64,000 nt of DNA from Alisma plantago-aquatica (taxonomy: Eukaryota > Streptophyta > Magnoliopsida > Alismatales > Alismataceae), in assembly GCA_963693085.1 (NCBI GenBank), contig OY856412.1, positions 1,056,876,244 to 1,056,940,243 on the forward strand, in the 5' to 3' direction. Below are positions 1 to 10,063 of this stretch, one piece after another. Made by a program: the position numbers and the translations under genes. The notes below the pieces were generated by a model. The model was not told where the DNA came from, ran no database searches, and saw only the letters and a program-made list of their open reading frames with translations. The number at the start of each line of letters is the position of its first letter. Within the stretch, counting starts at the first letter, position 1.

Positions 1-436
1 GGACTTGCCCGGCCGGTACATTCAGCTGCCCTCATAAAGGCAGATGTGTCGTGCCCGGTAGTGAGATCCTAAAAAGCATAGACAGCCCCTCCCCCACTCG
101 AAGGGGAGCTACACTTCAAAGCCTTTAGCCAACCCTCATACCCTCTCTAGCTTCCAGTAGGTTTCCAGAGAGGTATAAAGTTGATTAGAGTCAACGGCAT
201 GCACAAAATAAATGTGGTCCCAAGGCAAATTTTGAGATACGGAAAAACCCTGAGATCCAAGCAACTCTCGAAATCCAAAAGAATCAAGGCATGCAATAAG
301 CCTCGATATGACCCCTGGGGAACTCAGGTCAAGAATTGAAGCAAGAGTATGGAGACCCTAATTAAGATCGCCTCGCCATTTCATGTCTCAGCTCTATCTA
401 ACTTGAGGACAAGCTAGACTCTAAGTTAGGGGGGGG
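1..436 (+). mobile_element. 3' end of the interior of a Tat/Athila-like Ty3/gypsy retrotransposon
   Basis: No reading frame of note is present. The stretch ends in the tail typical of Tat/Athila-type gypsy elements: 'cttgaggacaagctagac', then a purine-rich tract (about 424-436, ending in eight Gs) directly before an LTR that starts TGATAACC. The rest of the element lies left of the window. The lineage is inferred from this tail and from the form of the LTR, not from a protein domain. Confidence 0.6.
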
Positions 437-630
437 TGATAACCTCCTATTTTAGTAGTTTATCTTAGTCTTTTTCTTTAGTTTTCCATACTCTTTTTAC
501 GTTTATTCGGTACATAAACCTAATTTTACCCCTTTTTGTAAATACATCATCAAACTAACTTTTTCCTTTTACACTTGCAGAAAAACCACAAAAAAATCAT
601 AAAAGAATAAACCAACCTCAAGGCCGAGTG

Positions 631-1160
631 AAGCCAAAACGGTCCCAAGACCGCATGGAGTTCAAACGGTCCCGAGACCGCATTAAGCCAAACGGTCCCA
701 AGACCGCATGGAGTTCAAACGGTCCCGAGACCGCATGAAGCCAAACGGTCCCAAGACCGCATGGAGTTCAAACGGTCCCGAGACCGCATGAAGCCAAACG
801 GTCCCAAGACCGCATGGAGTTCAAACGGTCCCGAGACCGCATGAAGCCAAACGGTCCCGAGACCGCATGGAGTTCAAACGGTCCCGAGACCGCATGAAGC
901 CAAACGGTCCCGAGACCGCATGGAGTTCAAACGGTCCCGAGACCGCATGAAGCCAAACGGTCCCAAGACCGCATGGAGTTCAAACGGTCCCGAGACCGCA
1001 TGGAGTTCAAACGGTCCCAAGACCGTTTGACGCCAAACGATCTCAAAACCGTTTGACGCCAGACGGTCTCAAGACCGTTTGACGCCAAACGGTCTCAAGA
1101 CCATTTGACGCCAAACGGTCTCAAGACCGTTTGAACCCAAACGGTCTCTAGACCATTTGA
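631..1160 (+). repeat. Hairpin tandem array, 20 units of 26-27 bp, upstream of the LTR TATA box
   Basis: Twenty units, each with a core AAACGGTC(C/T)C(A/G)AGACCG, recur every 26-27 bases (cores at about 641, 668, 694, 721 and so on to 1143). The first 15 alternate two spacers, 'atgaagcc' and 'atggagttc', giving a dimer of about 53 bp. The last five read AAACGGTCTCAAGACCGTTT or close variants, which are near-perfect palindromes. Every core carries AACGG. There are no unique spacers. Confidence 0.95.
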
Positions 1161-1174
1161 CCTCACTCAAGGCC

Positions 1175-1182
1175 TATAAATA
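1175..1182 (+). promoter_or_regulatory. LTR TATA box (TATAAATA)
   Basis: TATAAATA lies 15 bases after the hairpin array and is followed by a C/T-rich leader. Position and motif fit the U3 promoter of the LTR, with transcription starting about 30 bases downstream (inferred). Confidence 0.7.
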
Positions 1183-2070
1183 AGACCTCAAGGGCCATCC
1201 CTGAGGAGAGTCCAGACGTCCAGAGGCTGTCTCTCTACTACCAGAACAACTCCATCCACCGCCCGAGGCTGCCGGTCTGAGACTCACGTTCCATTGCAAA
1301 GCTACCTTCTCTTTCATCAACAAAGAAGGTGAGAGGAGAAGATCCGTCATCAAGCAAGCCACGAAGGGTGAAGATCGTTGCTCTCTCCACCAAGGGTTCA
1401 ACCTCCTCTCCTCAGTGGAGATGATGTTCTTTCTATCTCTTCTTGCCTCCTCCTTTGTTGTTCCCTCTATGAGAAGCGAGTAGTTCCATCCACTAGGGCG
1501 CGGGGACTAGCCCCGCTGCCCATGTCTTGTATTTTGTACTAAAAAGATGTTATCCTTTCGTTTTAATACTAAATCGTTTCATACATGCTTGAATGATGGC
1601 CACGTTCTTGTATGCATCTATTGTCTTTTGTTGTGGTTTGTCTACGACCGCTCTCGAGACTCGAATACCGATTTAGTGTTGGTTTCTGGTGTGTGTATCC
1701 ACCACGCATCCGTTTCGGTGTCTAGGAGTGTATCTCAAAGAGTGGAGTAAACTCACTATCATCTGTTGCACTTCCATCTGTATGGAAGTAACCTTGGTAA
1801 GTCGAGGAACACACTTTGCGAGGGGAATGATGTAAAGCATGTGACCATTTGATCGGGAATGGCTGGCGTTGCAATATTCCCGCACTCCTCGTAGCTAGGT
1901 TATCCGAATAGGAGACTAGGCCTACAAAGACACTATTCGATTTGATAATTATCGCTCGCTTGTTAGTTTTAGATGCACGTTTCATGAGGTTGAGTAAGAT
2001 TCTCTCTTTGGAAGACTACATATCTTCATTGACATGTAGATATGTACCGAATGAGAGCTACTTAACCCTT

Positions 2071-2234
2071 GAAGGATGTGATGCATTGCTCTTGTCTTAT
2101 ATGGGCATCGGTCTTGTGGAACATCGAAGGATGCAATGCATCGCTCTTGTCTTATATGGGCATCGGTCTTGTGGAACATCCTTGGATGCAATGCATCGCT
2201 CTTGTCTTATAAGGCATCGGTCATGTGGAACATC
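2071..2234 (+). repeat. 55 bp tandem repeat, three copies
   Basis: Copies lie at 2071-2125, 2126-2180 and 2181-2234, each ending 'tgtggaacatc'. The third has lost one base and drifted slightly. It lies in the 3' half of the LTR. The 115-codon frame across it is only a translation of the repeat. Confidence 0.9.
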
Positions 2235-5200
2235 CATGCATCTAGCTTATAAGTCTTACTTGCTTAGTACATATACAATGCATGTGTAGCGGTGGTGAAT
2301 ACCTGCTTAACCCCAGTGATTCATCATCATTTGTTAAATCTTAGTTTTACTTGCTTTATTTACTTTTCATGCTTTAGTCTAAAAACCAATCAAAATCCAA
2401 CCTTTCGATATAAGTGCCAATTAGTAAAATAACTAAGTGAAGTGCTGTACGTTTTCCATCTTGTTGCTTGCAACAAGACCGTTGTCTTTTGGGTTCGATC
2501 CTAAATCTGTACTATGATAAGGCTTCCATACTCTTATGGGGTTGGAGTTGTTATCTAAGCACCAGTTCTAGGTAAACCTAGGGAAGACATCAATCCTCTC
2601 TAGGGTTTTTGGTGATAGAATCCTGGGACTCCCATTGGAAGACTGAAAATCTTCTGGTGTAAGTCCTAGCTCCATCAAGGGGGAGCAGGAAACCCAGCAA
2701 GAAGGTTGGAATCCTAGACTCCAAGATATGAGGAGAAGTCAGGAGTTGAGGATTATGTGACCTAAATGGATGATAGTTGTCACCACATGCATGATCCCTA
2801 GAGGTTTGATGTCTTGGTTGCCTTTAGAGAAACCAAACCCTATAGAGAGAAGATGAAGATTCTGGTACCTATGTGCCTACGGTATAGGTGTTTACCTTCT
2901 GAGGTAGGAAGAAGAGTTCCTTAGACCTAGAAGGGTTTAGTAACATGCCTTCTACCTTGTTGGTTGTCCTTAAGGAGGACCCAACTCTAAGTGTTGCTCG
3001 AGTTGAAGGATGACAGGAAGTGCATGTCATGCCTTTTGCAAGCTTGATTCATGGTTAAGAGATAGATCATGCAGTTGGACACCTACAAGTAAACCTAGGG
3101 TTCCTAGGCCTAAGAGGGGAAGTAGTGTACCTAATGCTCATGATGAGAGTTGAGTTCCTGTAGAAGCAAGCATGGTACTCCTCCTGTATCGAGGAAAACG
3201 GAAGCCCCTTAAGTTTAAGGTATGTTTGATGAACCCCTCACAACTAGGACGATGATAAGGGAAAGTATGATCTTGATCCTACATCGAGGAAAGAGGACAA
3301 GTATGACCTAGCATGGTTCAGTAGGTGATATTTTTGTGCCTTAATAGCTTGCTAGGGTTAAGTAGACTCATGTGGATGTAAACCCTAGACCTAAGAGCTT
3401 TTGTGACCTTGTTGTCAAGAGATAGTTTTCCTCCCATCCTAGGAGAGGGACCCCTTTGGTAGGGTGTATAACAGTTTTATTGGTTTAAGGTAACCTAAAG
3501 AGGTCTCATAGGATCTTGAGAAGCTAAGTGAAAAGTACATAATATGAGAATGAACCTGTAGACCCATAGATATCCATCTTTAATTGCATATGAATGTATT
3601 ACCATGGAGGTAACCAGCATGGGGCTTGACCAAGGTAGGCAAGTTGCCATGATCCCTATGAAAGTATGAAAGCCAGCCCATGAATGCAGAAAGAGAGATG
3701 ATGAAGACTTGGGTAAGGTTCTAAGTGAATATGTACTATAGTGGAGAATCCTAAGTCTATCCTATGGTCAGGTAGGGATAAGACCGATGAAAGTAGGAGT
3801 TGCCTAATTCCCCAGTTGCACATGACCATAGGGTCGAGAGGTAACATCTATCATTGTCTGAGGGCCATGGGTTAGGAGATTGATCACCTTCGTGAACTCA
3901 TGGGACCCAAAGGGCAGATGAGTAGGGCACTCTCTTGATGCATGAGGGAAGAGGAATGACCCCAAAAAGAGTCGGTACCCTATAGACCTAGAGGAGATGA
4001 CCAAGGATATAAACCTTAGTAGGTTCAAGACTAGTTTGATATCATGATGTCTGTGATATAGAGACATATGCGGCACGTTGCAACTTAGATTTAAAGATGT
4101 ACTAGCAAGGTGGGATGTACCATCTCTACTCTTGGAACTAGAAGAACTATGTATTTGGACTGCAGCCAAATGCTTATTTCCTCTTGTTATGGGGGTGAGA
4201 GATAGGACATTACGCATGCCATACATCAAGGATAAGAGATGATGTAGGTTGGAACGTTGCCACGAGAAATGGGGATAGAGAAGATAACCTCCCCAGGTAA
4301 AGTGAATGATACATGTTTTGCAAAGACTAAGCGGAATGAGATAGTCACCTTATGAGGATGTTTTTATCGTGAGCTATGTGGAACTTATAAGTTATACCAG
4401 GTTGAGTTTGATCACCATGATGATGAAATAAGAGAGTGTTCTTAATGAAGATAGACATAGAGTTTGAGGTGAGATGATAAGTGAAATACATGGAAGTGTA
4501 TGTCTTCAATGTTACCTAATACCTAAGGATGTGAAGTGGTAATGGATGTCTGGTTGAGATACATCTGACTTGTTTGACTAGAAGCTAGAAGAGGTTGTTT
4601 GGCTAACCCTTAGTTTGAAAAGGAGAGGTGTTTGGATAACACTCATATGTAACCAGATACGTTGAAAAGTTAAGGGTTGTTTGGTTAGCCAGTCTAGTCC
4701 TTGATACGATGAAAGGATGGTGATAGAACCTCAAGTGCACTTCTTTGGAAAAGAAGGTGATGAAACCCCGAATAGAGTGGTTTAATTAGGGTTTTTGAGG
4801 AATCTATCTTAAGGAATCATGACAATACAGGAGATCATGACTTAATACCATGGTACTACCAAGATAATAAGTGATAGTGGTATCTTAAATACCTAAGATG
4901 AAGTTGCATGTGGTATATGGCCATGCAAACCAAGGGTAAGGGATGAACACCAGTAATCCCATGCATTGATATAAAGGATAAAAATTCCCAGAAAGAGAAA
5001 GGGAGTTCATCACTATGGATGTTGTAAGTCTCCCCTAGACCAAGGAAGGTCAAGATGTAGTGTGGGTCATGGTAGTTCGCCTCACCTAGATGACATGAGA
5101 AAGAAGGAGTCCTGTCAAGGGACAGACCTGGTTGAACTACCCATGAGAGAGAGATGGTTCAACTATGAAACAAGTTCAAAGGTTTTTGAGTTTGACCTAA

Positions 5201-5736
5201 AGGTTCCCTTCCAAATGGTGGAAGTAGGTACATGAAGAACTCTATGTTAGTACAGTTATCACCCCAAACTAATGGTTAGTATGACACAGACTAAAGGGTC
5301 TGATGAGAGCATTTGTGCTCATTCAGGGTGATAGCTAAAAGACAGTTCCTGTCCTATGAAAGATGTGATGATAACCACCATAGTCAGTATCGGAATTCTA
5401 AGAAGCTCTTAAGGGAGGTTGTGTCAGTCACCACTTCAGTAAGGTGATGTTGGTGAAAGGACCACATGATGATTATAAAAGGACCACAGTACATGAAGAC
5501 GAAAGTCACTTTAATCATGCAATGGCTGAAAGGAGCCTAGAGACGATGAGAGTTGTGAGCAGATGCAAAGTAGACTAACATGCAGTGCATTGTGGGAGAA
5601 TATAATGTGAGAATCTGACCCCTCTGAGCTGCAGCTGAGAAAGCTGAGTCCCCGATACATGGGTCCATTAGAGATGGATGGGTGGAGATGGTTAGGTTTT
5701 GACCCTACCCCTCAGGATAGAGTAATGTGAGATGTT

Positions 5737-5973
5737 TTCCATGTCTAATTTAGAGCACTATGTGAGGTACCCCGACCATGTGCTGAGCAATGAACCTAGT
5801 GAGCCCCAAGGGAGGCTGAAATGGCTTGAGTCACCTGTGTAGTTTATAGACGCCAGGATGAAAGAACTCAGAGAAAATAATATGTGATGATAAAGGTTCT
5901 TTGGATGTGCCATGAATACGGTAAAGCTACATAGGGGACAACGATGGACATAGAAAAGTCTTATCCTAAATTG
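5737..5973 (+). pseudogene. Decayed integrase C-terminus and chromodomain (family L copy A)
   Basis: Broken frames give the end of a chromovirus integrase followed by a chromodomain-like segment, with recognisable pieces such as HYVRYPDHVL, FIDARMKEL and MIKVLW. This layout, right before the polypurine tract, is that of chromoviruses (Ty3/gypsy), whose chromodomain steers integration to particular chromatin. Stops and at least two frame changes make it non-functional. Copy B carries the same frame break near 'aatatgtgatgataaagg', so the break is older than both insertions. Confidence 0.6.
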
Positions 5974-6021
5974 TTTGTTTGTTCGTTGTTTGATTGATAG
6001 AATTTTGAGGACAAAATTCCT

Positions 6022-6036
6022 ATAAGAGGGGAAGGA
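6022..6036 (+). other. Polypurine tract of family L copy A
   Basis: 'ataagaggggaagga' sits directly before the LTR start TGTTACAACCCC. The same tract precedes the 3' LTR of copy B (39058-39072) and, in reverse, follows that of copy C (47062-47076). It primes plus-strand DNA synthesis in LTR retrotransposons. Confidence 0.85.
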
Positions 6037-6296
6037 TGTTACAACCCCAATTTTTGGGTTCATTGGTGAGAAATGTAATTTCTCATATGAAAGATAACCA
6101 AACAAATAAAGATATGATTTGGTTTAAATAAATGGATTTTTTGTTTACAATAGCCTTGATGTTTGTTTTATGGGCTTTATTGGCTATTGGGCCCGAATAA
6201 CAAGAAAACTCAATGGATAAATGGATAATTGAAGAAAAGAAATATGTAGAAATCTCTAGAAGGCAAATCCAAAGAGGATTTCGTGCCTCTTGGGTT

Positions 6297-6311
6297 CCTT
6301 GGGTACCAAGG
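6297..6311. repeat. Palindrome CCTTGGGTACCAAGG in the LTR promoter region
   Basis: A perfect 15-base inverted repeat about 690 bases upstream of the TATA box. The form CCTTGG-N3-CCAAGG recurs at the same place in the other family L LTRs (31602-31616, 46769-46783, 54317-54331) with a different centre (GTT or AAT), so the arms are kept while the middle drifts. Confidence 0.85.
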
Positions 6312-6637
6312 AGTCCAAGGTTCCAAAAAGAGAGCAATAAGAAAAGAAAAGATTAAATAAGTATTTCTTATTGAAGAAAGAAATTGAAAACATTGATGAA
6401 ATGTGGAAATTAAGTGAAAGGATGTATAATTGAGTTACCCTTTATGGAATTTCGTATCCCAAGGATTTCTTATAATAAAAGGAATGCCAATGAGGAAAAT
6501 AAAAGAGAAATAAATAGAAATCCTCAAAAAGAACTATTTTAATGAGAAATAAACAAAATAATGTGAAATAATGCATAACGATGCATCTAGAAGGATAATA
6601 AGTATTCAATGAAGAGAAGTTCGAAATAATAGAGTAT

Positions 6638-6650
6638 CTTGGGATCCAAG
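6638..6650. repeat. Second palindrome CTTGGGATCCAAG in the same LTR
   Basis: The same CTTGG...CCAAG arms with centre GAT, followed like the first one by 'gagtcc'. It lies about 335 bases upstream of the TATA box. Confidence 0.75.
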
Positions 6651-6983
6651 GAGTCCCAATAAAGAGGAAAGAAAGAAAAAAAATTAAATTTGCAAAATAA
6701 GAGGATAATGTGGTACCTTATTAATAAATTATAAGGTCTTGATAAAAAGGAAATAGTTTCTATTAAAAAGAGAATATAATTTTGTGCCAATAAATGAAAT
6801 GGCAAGTGCAAAGAAGATAAACGGTATAATTTTTGAAAATCCTAATATCAAAAGGAGGAGGAATATTAAGGAAATAAGAGAGAGGGAGAGAAACTAACTT
6901 ATTAATGAAGGAAATATATTCCAAGTAGGAAAAGGGTTTTTCTAATGTATAGATGAAGGGTGTAGGGCATGGATACTCTCCCC

Positions 6984-6990
6984 TATATAA
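6984..6990 (+). promoter_or_regulatory. LTR TATA box (TATATAA), family L copy A
   Basis: 'ctcccctatataagggg' matches the TATA context in the other copies (32285 in copy B; 46259-46266 and 53807-53814, minus strand, in copy C). Confidence 0.75.
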
Positions 6991-6999
6991 GGGGAAGAG

Positions 7000-7520
7000 C
7001 CCTTGGCCAAGTTGAAGTTAGTTCCTAGAAATCGTTCTCTCTCCTTCTTCATCTTTTACATCCAAACCCCTAAAACGCGGGTGGTGTCTTCTCAGGAGCA
7101 ATGGAGGCATGTGGGGTCATCCCAAGGAGGGTCTAATGTACCTCGAGGACCAGTGAATGATCGGCTAAGGATCTTGAACACCAGGTTTCACCCTAACGTC
7201 GGCGACGCACCTGCAGCACGGTTGCAGCTTGGGTGCGGGTCGTGAGGTTACAGAGGACTGTCACTGGCTGTTTCGGCCATGGTTGGAAACGCATCACGTG
7301 CGCCAGGGAAGGGCGGAGGCAACGGAACCCTCCCCGGTGGCCGAGGAGGTCAGGAAGAGGGAGGAGGCATCGCACCCACGGCTGCTAGGGCGGCAGCATG
7401 CTGCTGCCTGAGGTTGAAGAAACAAAGATAGTCATTGGACGGTTATGCCCTCCGCGTGCTAAGGAGCCGGCCGCTCAAGTGAGGGGAAAAGTAGTCTTTT
7501 CGAAATGTCCATATCTACAA
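7000..7520 (+). other. Leader (R/U5) of family L LTR with GC-rich segment
   Basis: The stretch after the TATA box is much richer in G+C than the AT-rich LTR around it, mainly 7130-7520. Copies B (about 32400-32870) and C (reverse, about 45780-46130 and 53370-53690) also have a GC-rich segment here, but the sequences look quite different between copies while the flanks stay alike. Frames of 60-80 codons occur here on both strands; none resembles a protein I know. Confidence 0.5.
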
Positions 7521-9160
7521 GGCGTGTGCATGGAAACAAGGAGTGATGTGGCACTCATTGATTGGCTAAAGGTATTCCTTATTTGTGAAAATCATATCAA
7601 ATAAATCGTAGCTCGTATTAAAACAAGTTTTATATGAAAATTGATCCTCAGAACGTGAGGAACCCAAAGAAATTATGTTTGAAGTCTGATTCTAATTGCA
7701 ATCCAAAATTTAATGGAAGTTATCATCTTTAATGATTTAATTAATGAAGAACCCTTAGATTTGATGATAGATGGATTTAATGTTGTTTAATGGATAATTT
7801 AAGCCAATATTAACCTGTTGTTGATAAACGAGGAAATAGGATCTAAAAAGATGATCTTTTATGTAATTGGTTTAATTTAGGGTTTCGTGCATGTTTATGC
7901 ATTAATGAGCTTGGAAACCCTAATTTAGATGAATATGTCTTTTAATTGTTTTATTTGTTCAAATCTGTAAGTAAATATGGATATGATGATCCTAAGTCAA
8001 ATTGGGTATAAAAGATTATTAAAATGGATAGTTGAGCAATTAAGGTTCATAAATATGGAAAAAGGATATTTTAGGGTTTATTAACCTAAAAGGGATAAAG
8101 TTTGAGAAATTGATCTAAGAAACCCTAATGATTACTTAATGCGGATTAGAAACCCTAGAAAGTGAAACCAAGTCAATAACGTAGATTCTTGATAAAGTGT
8201 GTAATAAATAGAATACATATTCTTTTCAGGAATTATGTGATGATTGAATTACTTGCTTGGATCTGTTGATTGACTTGATTGTATACACATGAAGTATATG
8301 TTGAATAATCTGCATGACTCATCAAATTAGGTATGTGGTTACGATTATGAATAACCGCTATAGTTTCCCGATGGATTCTCAAATGTTTAATCGCATTGAA
8401 TGCAACTAAACTGTTGGATGTTTATTTATTTCATGCAACTATAAAGTGACTATGATTATCACCATAAATGTGCATATATAACTGGCTAGATCTGGGTCCA
8501 CCTCTGTTACAAAAAGGGCTAAAAAAAGGGGTAATCCTAGAGCAAGGTCTAGGTTACCGTGAGTTAGAAACCGGGCTACCTACATGTAGTGCCATGAGAC
8601 TCTTTATCATACCCTGAGTTAAGGAGTGGTCTACTGACGAGTAGTGCCATGTGACTCAACCCTAGAAACTGGTTCTCTTATAGGTGGATCATGAGGGGTT
8701 TAATGGGGACAACACAGAGGATAGGGTACTCTTGGATCGCGGAGTTATATGTAAAATGTAAATCTTGGTTGTTAAATGATTAATTGAATGATTACATTGT
8801 TATCATAGTTGCGTGTTTATTGTTTCCCCCACATACCAGCTTCGGCTGACCGACATTTTGTTTGTCAGCGTTTTAGGTACAAGCCAAAAAGACAAACAGT
8901 AAATCGTCACAGTGTGAAATACATGGAGAAAAATACAAGGAGGATTAGTTAGTGTAGAATCATTAAGTGGATAGAAGTTAGAAATCCAAAATTTCAAAAG
9001 GTATGCAAAGTTTATTTTCTTACAGCTTTTTAGTTTAGTATGTTAAAATTTGATAATTATTCTTGGTTAATTGTTGAACCTTTGGTCTGGAAGTCATGGG
9101 TGCGGCTTTGACCTCTCGGTCTCCCTTAATTGGGGGTTATCAGGAGGTGGGGTCATAATA

Positions 9161-9329
9161 GAAGGAGAGGAGAGACGTGAGACACATGCACTTAGTCACT
9201 TCTAAGACTATATATATTCAATGATCTTCTGCTGCTTTGCATTTGTCATTTGTTTTTGTTGAAAAGAACGGAAAAGAGAGATTGAGTTGGAGCATACTTG
9301 AGGACAAGTATGTTTTAAGTTTGGGGTGG
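9161..9329 (+). mobile_element. 3' end of the interior of a second Tat/Athila-like gypsy element
   Basis: It ends 'cttgaggacaagtatgtttt' and 'aagtttggggtgg', the usual tail and polypurine tract before an LTR starting TGATAC. The rest of the interior is missing, apparently displaced by family L copy A. No coding frame is seen. Confidence 0.6.
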
Positions 9330-9654
9330 TGATACAACCCTATTTTAGGGCTCCATCCTGTGCCATTTTGTATTTAAGTTGCATCTAAACATGTTAGATT
9401 ACAAGTTTTTCCCCCAATATGATTATCATTGCAAATATGCTTATGGATGTTCTTTGCACTATTTTTCAGGTACTTGGACCATGCTTAGATGGACGAGAGA
9501 GAGAGAGAGAGTGAGTTCTAGGGTTCCCCCACTCAAGGAGGGACCCAAAGAAGGCCCCAAAGTCTCCCTCAACCTACCTCCAGTGGCCAAGAATCGTCTC
9601 CAAGCAAAGACATCCAAGAATTATGAAGTTTGAAGCCATGCTAGTGTTAGAAGA

Positions 9655-9985
9655 CCCCAGCACGGCCGTGGTGCCATGGAACGGCTGTGCTGTCAATTGA
9701 GCAAAATTACTGGTTTATCGACAAATTATTGAAATTCAAGCAAGTCAGCTACAATGGCCATGCTGACCAGCACGGCCGTGCTAGATGAAGATGGAACGGG
9801 TGTACTGCTCAAAACGACCTCCTCACAATTCCGCCACCACGGCCGTGCTACCCAGCACGGCCGTGCTACTAGCCTTCGTTTTCACCCATCAACATGTTGA
9901 GTTAACACTTAGCCAACACGGCCGTTCTCCTCCACCACGGTCGTGCCCACTCCTACCCAGCATGGTTGTGCTGCCCAGAATGGTC
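9655..9985. repeat. Cluster of CACGGCCGTG palindromes upstream of the LTR TATA box
   Basis: The perfect 14-base palindrome AGCACGGCCGTGCT occurs at 9769-9782 and 9854-9867. About eight shorter or decayed versions (CACGGCCGTG, CACGGTCGTG, CATGGTTGTG and similar) fill the rest. Most changes from the consensus are C to T or G to A. The cluster ends about 70 bases before the TATA box. Confidence 0.9.
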
Positions 9986-10055
9986 GTGCTACTGCCCCAA
10001 AACCTATACAACTTTCACTAATTTTCCTATTCTACCCCTACTTAGCCCTATCCCC

Positions 10056-10063
10056 TATATAAG
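10056..10063 (+). promoter_or_regulatory. LTR TATA box (TATATAAG), family 2
   Basis: 'tcccctatataagcac' follows the palindrome cluster and precedes a pyrimidine-rich leader, as in the other LTRs here. Confidence 0.7.

Larger units (their letters stand above)
437..2556 (+). mobile_element. 3' LTR (family 1, Tat/Athila-like gypsy)
   Basis: The left boundary is firm: a polypurine tract, then TGATAACCTCC. The right boundary is approximate. The LTR-end signature 'gggttcgatcc' lies at 2491, and GTTATCT near 2550-2556 mirrors the TGATAAC start. In order the LTR holds a 20-unit hairpin array (631-1160), a TATA box (1175-1182), a transcribed leader region, and a 55 bp tandem repeat (2071-2234). The weak reading frames inside it (for example 1547-1750 and 1942-2289) are not genes. 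Confidence 0.7.
2557..6036 (+). mobile_element. Family L copy A: truncated interior of a non-coding gypsy (LARD-like) element
   Basis: From about 2690 to 6036 this matches the interior of copy B (35740-39072) and the reverse complement of copy C (47062 to about 50400), for example around 3600-3730 versus 36630-36760. It lacks the first kilobase or more, the primer-binding site and the 5' LTR, probably because the left neighbour inserted or recombined there; 2557-2690 is unassigned. Stops are dense in all frames, except for a decayed chromodomain end at 5737-5973. It ends in the polypurine tract before the LTR at 6037. LARD-like means long LTRs around a conserved but non-coding interior. Confidence 0.75.
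6037..9160 (+). mobile_element. 3' LTR of family L copy A
   Basis: It starts TGTTACAACCCC after the polypurine tract and ends near 'gaggtggggtcataata' (copies B and C end GGGGTCATAACA or GGTTGTAACA). About 3.1 kb. It contains two CTTGG-type palindromes (6297, 6638), a TATA box (6984), a GC-richer leader (about 7130-7520), and a conserved 3' section from 'ttgatcctcagaacg' (7640). The short frames at 7003-7604 lie in this leader and look accidental. Confidence 0.85.

Noticed and set aside
631..1160. CRISPR-like array of about 26 bp palindromic repeats
   Set aside because: Units abut with only two alternating, repeated linkers and no unique spacers. No cas genes are present, and the array sits in the U3 of a plant LTR.
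1942..2289. 115-codon frame with repeated HRSCGTS peptides
   Set aside because: The peptide repeat is only the 55 bp DNA tandem repeat translated.
2486..2505. tRNA-like B box (GGTTCGATCC) near 2492
   Set aside because: No matching A box or cloverleaf can be drawn. 'gggttcgatcc' is a common end signature of Tat/Athila-type LTRs, and a similar one occurs near 11407.
3804..4229. 141-codon minus frame in the family L interior, related to frames at 37129-37374
   Set aside because: Antisense, not preserved across the three copies in length or frame, no motif.
7003..7604. Overlapping short frames on both strands in the GC-rich leader
   Set aside because: High G+C lowers the stop frequency. The frames are not kept between LTR copies and match no family I know.
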